A DNA stretch of 6,476 nt from JBDSRX01 sp047445235 (GTDB lineage Bacteria; Patescibacteriota; Dojkabacteria; J137). The translations under genes were made by a program, and so were the position numbers. Within the stretch, counting starts at the first letter, position 1. The number at the start of each line of letters is the position of its first letter. This document shows, piece after piece, positions 1 through 5,012 of the stretch. Below the pieces are notes generated by a model. The model was not told where the DNA came from and did not search any database. It was given only the letters and a program-made list of their open reading frames with translations. The stretch is taken from assembly GCA_047445235.1 (NCBI GenBank), contig JBLGEO010000018.1:1-6476 (forward strand), read 5' to 3'.

Positions 1-214
1 AAAAACCTTATAGTGGTCGGTATGGGGACGAAATTTAGTCTTTTGGCGGTGAAAAGTCCATATTTACGAAGTCTACACAACTTTCGAAGTTACTCCAGAC
101 CATATAGAGATTTTAAACGACTCTGGAATTAAGCATGAACTTACTTTGTATACATGCACACCAATCTACACATCTGATAGAAGATTGGTAGTTAAAGCTA
201 AATTAATTGGTTGA
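1..214 (+). CDS. Sortase, C-terminal fragment with a broken reading frame
   Basis: This is the 3' end of a sortase, a membrane-anchored cysteine transpeptidase that joins surface proteins to the cell envelope or to each other. From 53 to the TGA at 212-214 one frame reads KVHIYEVYTTFEVTP, then LTLYTCTPIYTSDRR and VVKAKLIG. The TLYTC motif carries the catalytic cysteine (codon 155-157), and the paired arginines at 179-184 include the expected active-site arginine. Upstream of 53 that frame is closed, but frame 3 encodes a sortase-like GDEI at 24-35. Three single-base changes in short T and A runs (near 33-36, 41-44 and 52-55) would restore GDEILVFGGEKVHIYEV. The fragment is therefore either affected by sequencing or assembly error at the window edge or is a decayed gene. 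The catalytic histidine and N-terminal membrane anchor would lie upstream. The family call is firm; the exact subclass is not. Confidence 0.85.
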
Positions 215-240
215 AGTGCTAAAATTACTTTAATAGTTAT

Positions 241-246
241 TTAAAT
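241..246 (+). promoter_or_regulatory. Weak -10 candidate for the RibD_C-like gene
   Basis: TTAAAT ends six bases before the ATG at 253, the spacing expected for a leaderless start. It matches the TATAAT consensus at only four positions. No convincing -35 or extended -10 is seen, so read-through from the sortase gene 38 bases upstream is an equally good explanation. Confidence 0.25.
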
Positions 247-252
247 CTCAAA

Positions 253-978
253 ATGAATCCAGATAGAACTTATGTAATATGCCATATGATGATTACTCTA
301 GATGGGAAAATTACTTACGGATTAGTACAAGGAAAAGATCCAGGATTTTCTGTTTTTAGCAGTTACATGGATTTATATAATGCTACTCAAGATAAATTAA
401 TGGCCAACGCCTGGATGTGTGGGAGAGTTACCATGCAAGAATTTACAAAAGAGAGTGGCACATCGTTAGAAGAATACAAAGATAAAGTTGAAGACAGTAA
501 CGAAGACTATATATTCAAAAACGAACTAAATAGCTATGCAGTTGGTATCGATACTAAAGGGACATTAAGGTGGGAAAACAACTTCCTTGACCTAGGAGAC
601 GTTGGTAAATTTAATCTAATAATGATTGTCACAAAGCAAACACCCAAAGAATTCTTAGCATACTTAAAGAGTAAGAATGTCTCTTATATATTTGCAGGAG
701 AAAGTGAAGTTAACTTCAAAGAGGTATTTACTAAATTAAAAACTAAATTTGAAATTGAAAAGATATGCTTAGAAGGTGGAGGAAGTATTAATGGATCTGT
801 TATAGACGAAGAATTAATAGATGAAATTAGTCTACTAGTACTACCAAAAGTAATAAACAATATAGTAGCACCAGCCTTATTTTATAAAGAATTAGCCGCT
901 CCAAAACTTCATGAGTTTAAACTAGATTCTGTTGAGAAGTTGGATAGAGATGTTGTTTGGATGAGGTATTCCAAGTAA
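253..978 (+). CDS. RibD C-terminal / dihydrofolate reductase-fold reductase, stand-alone
   Basis: This 241-residue cytosolic protein belongs to the RibD C-terminal domain family, which shares the dihydrofolate reductase fold and uses NAD(P)H. Family landmarks appear in order: LDGKI at residues 16-20, GRVTM at 57-61, EGGGSINGSVI at 174-184 (the glycine-rich nucleotide-binding segment), and LIDEISLLVLPKV at 188-200. The length fits a single reductase domain. The N-terminal cytidine-deaminase domain of bifunctional RibD is absent, and no riboflavin genes are nearby. The substrate is therefore unknown: it could reduce a pyrimidine intermediate, a folate, or another compound. The ATG at 253 places the LDG motif about 16 residues in, as is usual. 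It starts 38 bases after the sortase stop and ends 25 bases before the next gene on the same strand, so transcription with either neighbour is possible. There is no Shine-Dalgarno motif. The family call is confident; the reaction is not. Confidence 0.85.
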   Translation: MNPDRTYVICHMMITLDGKITYGLVQGKDPGFSVFSSYMDLYNATQDKLMANAWMCGRVTMQEFTKESGTSLEEYKDKVEDSNEDYIFKNELNSYAVGIDTKGTLRWENNFLDLGDVGKFNLIMIVTKQTPKEFLAYLKSKNVSYIFAGESEVNFKEVFTKLKTKFEIEKICLEGGGSINGSVIDEELIDEISLLVLPKVINNIVAPALFYKELAAPKLHEFKLDSVEKLDRDVVWMRYSK

Positions 979-988
979 CTTCCAATCT

Positions 989-997
989 TGCTAAAAT
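989..997 (+). promoter_or_regulatory. Extended -10 promoter positioned for leaderless transcription
   Basis: TGCTAAAAT is an extended -10 (TGn plus a five-of-six TATAAT match). The hexamer ends six bases before the ATG at 1004, so transcription is predicted to start at the A of that codon. No good -35 is visible, which the TGn extension can compensate for. Confidence 0.6.
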
Positions 998-1003
998 CTC
1001 CGC

Positions 1004-1723
1004 ATGCAAGATAACTCAGACATACCAGACGATGGTATTAAAACAGAAGGATTTGATGGGGAAAAAGAAGAGATTCTTCGTATTGCCGATATTATAAGTG
1101 AATATTGCGAAGAGAAAGAAGCGGATGCTTTTATTGGTTGGGCAATGAGTGGCTATGACGATCGTTATTTTGATAATCCAATGTTAGATATGGATCCCTC
1201 TGGCCTAATTGAGACTTTCATTGCTTATCCACAATTAAAATATATATTAGATAGGCTCGTAGAGCTTTGTGATAGAAGAACCAATCAAAATAGGAAAACG
1301 ATGAACTATGTTAGGTGGCGTGGTGGAAATATTTGGATGAACTTCTGGACTGAAATGGTTCAAACAGATATGTTTGTAATTCCTTCACTAAGATTTACTG
1401 CAGTTCTAGATCTATTTATAGATGAACAGAAACCAATTATTGAAAAGTGGTTTAGGGAAAACTTTGACTTGAGAGTACTTCGACCGATTGTTTCCGACCC
1501 ACTTCTAAAAAAGAATTTGAGTAAAGCTTTTAATATGCTTGGTTTAGATGGTTGGCATCCTATATATGGTTTGCTTGCTTCCTTGGATAAAGATTTAAAT
1601 AGAATGGGACATAGAATAGACGAATATAAAGGTGGTAATGAAGAAGAAAGGAAAAAAAGACGAAGGCAAGTTTTTAGAAGATTACACAAAGGTTTAGTTA
1701 AAATTGATGACCTCGAAAGTTAG
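1004..1723 (+). CDS. Unrecognised cytosolic protein with basic C-terminal tail
   Basis: I do not recognise this 239-residue protein. It has no signal peptide and no membrane segment. The first 25 residues are acidic. The middle is rich in aromatic residues, including YVRWRGGNIWMNFWTEM at about 102-118 and DGWHPIYGLL at 182-191. Residues 213-229 form a strongly basic stretch (EEERKKRRRQVFRRLHK) that could bind nucleic acid or ribosomes; that role is inference from charge only. The ATG at 1004 is favoured because an extended -10 ends exactly six bases upstream. The gene lies 25 bases after the RibD_C-like gene. Its TAG (1721-1723) overlaps the stop codon of the convergent gene on the other strand, leaving no room for a terminator between them. 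The open frame and promoter make it a real gene; the function is unknown. Confidence 0.85.
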   Translation: MQDNSDIPDDGIKTEGFDGEKEEILRIADIISEYCEEKEADAFIGWAMSGYDDRYFDNPMLDMDPSGLIETFIAYPQLKYILDRLVELCDRRTNQNRKTMNYVRWRGGNIWMNFWTEMVQTDMFVIPSLRFTAVLDLFIDEQKPIIEKWFRENFDLRVLRPIVSDPLLKKNLSKAFNMLGLDGWHPIYGLLASLDKDLNRMGHRIDEYKGGNEEERKKRRRQVFRRLHKGLVKIDDLES

Positions 1724-2331
1724 CCTTCCATTAACGCTGCTAATTCTTGCTCTGCTTTTGCAATTGATGGTTCCATTAGAGTATCGATTTGATTTTTATC
1801 TATCTCTAGTAATGAGGCCAAACAAAATTTATCCATTGGAAGGTTTGGAACTATACCAAGATAAAACGCATTTGAAAACATAGCAGTATGTCTTGCATGT
1901 AATCGATGAGAAATTTCCTGTTTTTTAAAACTATCATCATCACTAAGTGCAAACATCGCTGCCATACGATTTGCGAGAGCCTGTGCAATTTCAAATCTAT
2001 GTTGATAGTTCACATAACCATCTCTTCTTGCTCGTGCTTCTACAATACCTTCCTCAAGTTCAACAAGCTGTTCATCTGTAAGTTTGCAAATTACACAATA
2101 AATGATCTGAAAGTATTGCATATTTGCACTACCTTCAGATATAAAGAAACCATTGAAATCTGTTAATCTTTGTACATATGGAATAGCTTTATATCTTTTA
2201 ATAAATTGGTTTTCTCCAATAAATCTTTCACAAATTTTATAATACTCCTCGTTCTTTTCACCACTCAATATTCCAAGAATCCGTTCAATCTCAGTTTTTA
2301 ATGCTTCTTGTGTCAGAGCGAGCATATCCAT
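1720..2331 (-). CDS. Unrecognised, mostly helical cytosolic protein
   Basis: This 203-residue protein matches no family I recognise. It looks mainly alpha-helical: long amphipathic runs at about 5-25, 85-105 (DEQLVELEEGIVEARARR) and 112-130 (FEIAQALANRMAAMFALS), and a closing helix at 187-201. The segment at 71-83 (MQYFQIIYCVICK) is hydrophobic but too short and interrupted to be a clear membrane span. A histidine-containing stretch, SHRLHARHTAMF at 141-152, stands out, but no metal-binding pattern can be named. There are two possible starts, ATG at 2331 or 2325 (M-D-M); the first is used here. Its TAA shares bases with the TAG of the convergent gene at 1004-1723. It lies 60 bases downstream of the 3285-2392 gene on the same strand, so the two could be one transcript, although a weak -10 of its own is present. 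Confidence 0.82.
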   Translation of the reverse strand: MDMLALTQEALKTEIERILGILSGEKNEEYYKICERFIGENQFIKRYKAIPYVQRLTDFNGFFISEGSANMQYFQIIYCVICKLTDEQLVELEEGIVEARARRDGYVNYQHRFEIAQALANRMAAMFALSDDDSFKKQEISHRLHARHTAMFSNAFYLGIVPNLPMDKFCLASLLEIDKNQIDTLMEPSIAKAEQELAALMEG

Positions 2332-2338
2332 ATTTACA

Positions 2339-2344
2339 TTGATA
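2339..2344 (-). promoter_or_regulatory. Weak -10 candidate for the 2331-1720 gene
   Basis: On the minus strand TATCAA is followed by seven bases and then the ATG at 2331. It matches the -10 consensus at four positions and no -35 is evident. It approximates the leaderless spacing seen elsewhere in the window, but the gene may instead be read from the upstream gene. Confidence 0.25.
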
Positions 2345-2373
2345 AAAGATATTAGTACAAAATAATTCTTTAT

Positions 2374-2385
2374 TTATTTAAATAA
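2374..2385. repeat. 12-base AT palindrome in the spacer between two minus-strand genes
   Basis: TTATTTAAATAA is a perfect palindrome lying just past the stop codon (2392-2394) of the nucleotidyltransferase-like gene. It has no GC and no unpaired loop, so it is a poor terminator. In a spacer this AT-rich it may be chance. Confidence 0.3.
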
Positions 2386-2391
2386 CAAAAA

Positions 2392-3285
2392 CTAATAAAT
2401 TGAATTCCAAATGCTTCTATATCTCATTGTCTGTAGCTCATTTGAAAGTATTACAATCTTTTCTGCCCTTTTAGAATCCTCATCGTCCATTCCCTCAAAG
2501 TATAGATGCTTATATTTTTTTAGACCAAATTTCGATACTGTAAATTTAATGGGAAAATGCAAATCCCAATCTTCAAATAACATTTCTCTAACTTTAGAAA
2601 ATGTTTCTGTATTTCTTTTAGATAAAATTTTTAAAGCTTTAAGCAGAAGTTTTAAATTCTTTTCTCCAACTTCTTCTGGTATGGACGGTAGAAAACATGC
2701 ATTTAACGATGTAGGAGTTGGTGGAGTTATTTTTACAAAACCTTTTTTTGTTGAAGCTACATCTTCTAATGCCTTTAATGCTTGGTCAACATTTTCAAAA
2801 TTGTAAAAATCGAAAGCGGTGTTATATTCTAGTTTTATTGGACCTAGGTCTTTATTTAACTGATCTTGAATTAGAGTGTTCAATTCTCTGCTAACTTCAC
2901 GATCTGTGAAAATACCTGGATCTGTTGTAAGTACAATGTCAATATCAGTTCCGATACTTTTATCTGTTCCTAAAGCTCTTCTTAAAGCCTGCCCACTGTT
3001 TAATACTGATCCTCTTAAAACCATAGAAAGTCCCTTAATACCTTTATATTTAGGATTAGTTATAATATTTGTATAAACTGTTGTAAGAGACTTTAGAAGA
3101 ATTGGGTCGATAGAATAGCCTTGGTTAATAACTGTATCAAGATCCTTTAAAACAGACTCAATTTGTTCGGAGTTACCCTTCAGTGATTTTAATATATGTA
3201 CCCTTATCAAATCGTGTAGAAGTATTCTTCTTTGTTCGATTGGTTCGTAAATACCTTCTGTTGTAACAACTTCATCTTTATTCAT
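2392..3285 (-). CDS. Nucleotidyltransferase-fold-like protein
   Basis: This 297-residue soluble protein carries a motif resembling the nucleotidyltransferase (DNA polymerase beta-like) superfamily. SMVLRGSVLNSG at about 87-98 supplies the hydrophobic strand ending in GS. GTDIDIVLT at 112-120 supplies the DxD pair (D114, D116) that would bind metal. A third acidic residue could be D159 in AFDFYNF. About 20 residues separate GS from DxD, longer than the usual 9 to 13, so the family call is tentative. The C-terminal half is helical and lysine-rich (KNLKLLLKALKILSKRN at 209-225). If active it would transfer a nucleotide to a protein, RNA or small molecule; no substrate can be read from the sequence. 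It is transcribed away from the 3391 gene across a shared 105-base promoter region. An extended -10 ends six bases before its ATG, which supports this start. The stop codon is TAG. Confidence 0.8.
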   Translation of the reverse strand: MNKDEVVTTEGIYEPIEQRRILLHDLIRVHILKSLKGNSEQIESVLKDLDTVINQGYSIDPILLKSLTTVYTNIITNPKYKGIKGLSMVLRGSVLNSGQALRRALGTDKSIGTDIDIVLTTDPGIFTDREVSRELNTLIQDQLNKDLGPIKLEYNTAFDFYNFENVDQALKALEDVASTKKGFVKITPPTPTSLNACFLPSIPEEVGEKNLKLLLKALKILSKRNTETFSKVREMLFEDWDLHFPIKFTVSKFGLKKYKHLYFEGMDDEDSKRAEKIVILSNELQTMRYRSIWNSIY

Positions 3286-3291
3286 TAAATA

Positions 3292-3300
3292 ATCATAGCA
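3292..3300 (-). promoter_or_regulatory. Extended -10 promoter for the nucleotidyltransferase-like gene, leaderless
   Basis: On the minus strand the order is TGC, TATGAT, TATTTA, then the ATG ending at 3285. This is an extended -10 (TGn) with a five-of-six hexamer ending exactly six bases before the start codon. Transcription is therefore predicted to begin at the start codon. The -35 region is weak. Confidence 0.65.
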
Positions 3301-3325
3301 AATATATAAATATTAATCATATTCT

Positions 3326-3355
3326 ATAGTGGATATAAGAATATCATCCACCTAT
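3326..3355. repeat. Imperfect inverted repeat in the divergent promoter region, possible operator
   Basis: ATAGTGGAT (3326-3334) pairs with ATCCACCTAT (3346-3355), leaving one bulged C. Between and within the arms a second palindrome, GATAT-AAGA-ATATC, spans 3332-3345. The right arm touches the -35 of the 3391 gene, and the left arm lies about 40 to 50 bases upstream of the predicted start of the opposite gene. That position would let a bound protein influence both promoters. Binding is inference; only the symmetry is seen. Confidence 0.45.
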
Positions 3356-3384
3356 TCACAAAACACCTATTTATAAAGTATAAT
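3355..3384 (+). promoter_or_regulatory. Strong -35/-10 promoter giving a leaderless transcript
   Basis: TTCACA (3355-3360, five of six to TTGACA) and TATAAT (3379-3384, perfect) are separated by 18 bases. The hexamer ends six bases before the ATG at 3391, so transcription should start at the first base of the coding sequence. This is the best vegetative sigma-type promoter in the window. Confidence 0.8.
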
Positions 3385-3390
3385 GTAAGT

Positions 3391-4005
3391 ATGAATATGG
3401 AAATTATTGGATTACCAAAAGATAGAACACAAGATACGTTACAGTTTAAACAAGATGAACTTCTTCCCATAGAAGGAGTAGAAATGGATCCGAAAGAAGA
3501 TTCTTTTACTGTTGAACTTAAACCTAATCAACCATTCACTGTTAGATATTCGAGTGGTAGAGAGTTTACGTTTGAATTAAGGAGTGGTGTTAAAAGTATG
3601 CCACTAGAGTTCCTTTCAAATTACCAGAATATTGGTAAAGCCATGCAAATGTTCAAAGCAGCTTTAGATCATTATAAAGAAGGTACTCTTACTAGAGATA
3701 TGAAGGAAAATTTAAAGGAAAATGCGCTAAACATGTATGCTAGCCCTGAGCTTGTTGAACTTGGAAGAGGTAGCACAATATACATTACATTAAATTACAA
3801 CGATAAAGAAGTGATTCTAGATTCAGATCCTGTACCTGGAGTTAATTTAAATACTAGTATCGCAAGGACAGAGGCAGTGAGAGTAGATGAGAACGGAATA
3901 ATTACTTCTGTAGTAATTAGATGTACTAAAGACTTTAATGTTAGTATGAAGCACGATCCATCACTTATTGGTACTACCCCAGAGCTAACTGCTGCCGCAA
4001 GCTAA
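3391..4005 (+). CDS. Unrecognised small protein, beta-rich ends with a helical centre
   Basis: This 204-residue protein is not one I recognise. No signal peptide, lipobox or membrane segment is present, so it should stay in the cytosol. Residues 38-65 (DSFTVELKPNQPFTVRYSS and following) alternate as beta strands. Residues 73-115 look helical. Residues 128-144 (STIYITLNYNDKEVILD) and 161-187 return to beta structure. It ends in a low-complexity threonine/alanine tail (TPELTAAAS). The ATG at 3391 is well fixed by a perfect -10 six bases upstream. A second Met codon follows at position 3, but the first fits the promoter. It is divergent from the nucleotidyltransferase-like gene and is followed 55 bases later by another unrecognised gene on the same strand. 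Its strong promoter suggests appreciable expression. No function can be assigned. Confidence 0.85.
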   Translation: MNMEIIGLPKDRTQDTLQFKQDELLPIEGVEMDPKEDSFTVELKPNQPFTVRYSSGREFTFELRSGVKSMPLEFLSNYQNIGKAMQMFKAALDHYKEGTLTRDMKENLKENALNMYASPELVELGRGSTIYITLNYNDKEVILDSDPVPGVNLNTSIARTEAVRVDENGIITSVVIRCTKDFNVSMKHDPSLIGTTPELTAAAS

Positions 4006-4024
4006 CGACATTTCTCTATAACAG

Positions 4025-4033
4025 TGATATAAT
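4025..4033 (+). promoter_or_regulatory. Extended -10 promoter for the 4061 gene
   Basis: TGATATAAT is a perfect extended -10 (TGn plus TATAAT). Transcription would start near 4040, leaving about 20 untranslated bases with no Shine-Dalgarno motif. A second, weaker hexamer, TATATC at 4049-4054, ends exactly six bases before the ATG and would give a leaderless mRNA. The sequence does not decide between them. Confidence 0.55.
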
Positions 4034-4054
4034 ATTGTTTATACTTATTATATC
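4026..4054. repeat. Perfect 9-base inverted repeat over the 4061 promoter
   Basis: GATATAATA (4026-4034) and TATTATATC (4046-4054) are exact reverse complements separated by 11 bases. The left arm contains the TATAAT box and the right arm contains the alternative -10 next to the start codon. It could be an operator or an RNA hairpin in read-through from the upstream gene. With no GC pairs inside the core and no T-run after it, it is a poor terminator. Confidence 0.5.
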
Positions 4055-4060
4055 GTTTGT

Positions 4061-4903
4061 ATGGCAGACCCAACAAATCAAAGCGAACAAAATAACGCAA
4101 TTACTCCTATCACACCTGAACAATTATTAATTAATAACTATCAAATTGTTATTAGTAAGTTGGTTATGACACTTGAGCTTAACCATGACGATGAAGTTGC
4201 AAGATTACTACAAAAAGAAACTGAGGCTAGGGCTTTAGCAGGAAATAACTGGGATTTAATTTCTGTTACACCAGAATTAGACGAAGCTTTAGAAAGGCTT
4301 TCTATTGAGATCTTGAACGATGTTTCTAACTATTTACAAAAAAATAGCTATTTGCTTGAAATAGGAGGAAACTTTGAAACTGAGCAGCAACAAAAAGACT
4401 ACAATAGAGTAGTGAGTATTATAAATACATTTATGTTTAGAGGCTCTGTCTCATCTTCGACCACATCTCTTACTGATAATAGAAATAATGATATGCAAAA
4501 TAATGCTATGTACTTAGAAGTAGTAAGACCATTTGCAGTTTCATCAATTAACTTAGACGCAAGTTCAAAAGAACTTAAAGAAAAAGTAACAAGAGAATTA
4601 CCTGAAAATATAACACTAAAAACACTACTGGCACTTTCATTAGATAAAGATTTAAGTGACGATGAGTTTAAAGTAAAGTTTGTAAAACACTTTGAAGGAA
4701 CTGATTTTAATGCAAGTGAAATTAATCTAATATTCTCAATCTTTACTAAATATTTATCAACGCTCGGTCATTATTCTTATATAAAAACTATCTTTATAGT
4801 TCAGGATTTAGTAGCAAATCTAATCAAACAAATGCTTGGAAACGAGGTAGCTTTTAGAAATATGGCATTATGGGGAGAATTTCCCAACGCTCCAGAGAAT
4901 TAA
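4061..4903 (+). CDS. Unrecognised, mostly helical cytosolic protein
   Basis: I do not recognise this 280-residue protein. The first 15 residues are polar and glutamine/asparagine-rich (ADPTNQSEQNN). Residues 18-100 form a likely helical domain with many acidic residues. A polar serine/threonine/asparagine linker covers about 128-148 (GSVSSSTTSLTDNRNN). Residues 165-260 form a second helical domain. Hydrophobic stretches at 221-232 (INLIFSIFTKYL) and 242-256 are too short and mixed for membrane spans. There is no signal peptide. This suggests two helical domains joined by a flexible linker, possibly a binding or scaffold protein; that is inference from composition. The ATG at 4061 is the only Met near the promoter. 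The gene follows the 3391 gene by 55 bases with its own extended -10, and ends 13 bases before a strong terminator, which closes this rightward unit. Confidence 0.85.
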   Translation: MADPTNQSEQNNAITPITPEQLLINNYQIVISKLVMTLELNHDDEVARLLQKETEARALAGNNWDLISVTPELDEALERLSIEILNDVSNYLQKNSYLLEIGGNFETEQQQKDYNRVVSIINTFMFRGSVSSSTTSLTDNRNNDMQNNAMYLEVVRPFAVSSINLDASSKELKEKVTRELPENITLKTLLALSLDKDLSDDEFKVKFVKHFEGTDFNASEINLIFSIFTKYLSTLGHYSYIKTIFIVQDLVANLIKQMLGNEVAFRNMALWGEFPNAPEN

Positions 4904-4915
4904 GAACTAAAATTT

Positions 4916-4945
4916 AAAAGAGTCCGCCTAGGCGGACTCTTTTTT
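4916..4945 (+). terminator. Intrinsic terminator after the 4061-4903 gene
   Basis: AGTCCGCC and GGCGGACT are perfect inverted repeats around a central TA. Flanking G and A bases on the left pair with C and T bases on the right, giving a 13-pair stem (4916-4928 with 4931-4943). The right arm runs into a six-base T tract (4940-4945). This is by far the most GC-rich element in the intergenic DNA. It separates the 4061 gene from the ABC-F gene. Confidence 0.93.
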
Positions 4946-4976
4946 ATATCCTATAGTGGCTTATAGATGGTATTTT

Positions 4977-4985
4977 TGGTATAAT
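4977..4985 (+). promoter_or_regulatory. Extended -10 promoter for the ABC-F gene
   Basis: TGGTATAAT is a perfect extended -10. Transcription is predicted to start near 4992, which is an in-frame TTG, with the ATG at 5013 lying 21 bases further on. No clear -35 is seen. The very short leader leaves no room for the attenuating leader peptides that control some antibiotic-resistance ABC-F genes. Confidence 0.7.
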
Positions 4986-5012
4986 AATCACTTGATAAAC
5001 AAATATTTCTAT

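Noticed and set aside
200..245. Reading TGA at 212-214 as glycine, as in Gracilibacteria-type code, would extend the sortase by about ten residues.
   Set aside because: Seven full-length genes, roughly 1,950 codons, contain no in-frame TGA. A recoded genome would show them often. The sortase also ends naturally at KAKLIG.
1360..1689. Open frame of 109 codons on the minus strand.
   Set aside because: It lies entirely inside the 1004-1723 gene, has biased serine/leucine/phenylalanine-rich content typical of an antisense shadow, and has no promoter. The same reasoning removes the frames at 1906-2166, 2411-2806, 2876-3076, 5087-5353 and 5601-5903.
2332..2391. Small RNA or riboswitch between the two minus-strand genes.
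   Set aside because: The 60 bases are almost pure A and T, with only a 12-base AT palindrome and no stable structured element.
2392..4005. Toxin-antitoxin pair formed by the nucleotidyltransferase-like gene and its divergent neighbour.
   Set aside because: Such pairs are normally co-directional and overlapping or nearly so, with a HEPN or antitoxin partner. The neighbour is divergent, beta-rich and shows no DNA-binding or HEPN motif.
4916..4945. The GC-rich inverted repeat as an insertion-sequence end or an attachment site.
   Set aside because: It is a single copy directly after a stop codon and runs into a T tract, which is exactly an intrinsic terminator. No transposase or integrase is present.
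4956..5012. GTG start at 4956 for the ABC-F gene.
   Set aside because: It lies upstream of the only good promoter and directly after the terminator. The extra residues do not resemble an ABC-F N-terminus, whereas MAQEEVIVRFDDVTF does.
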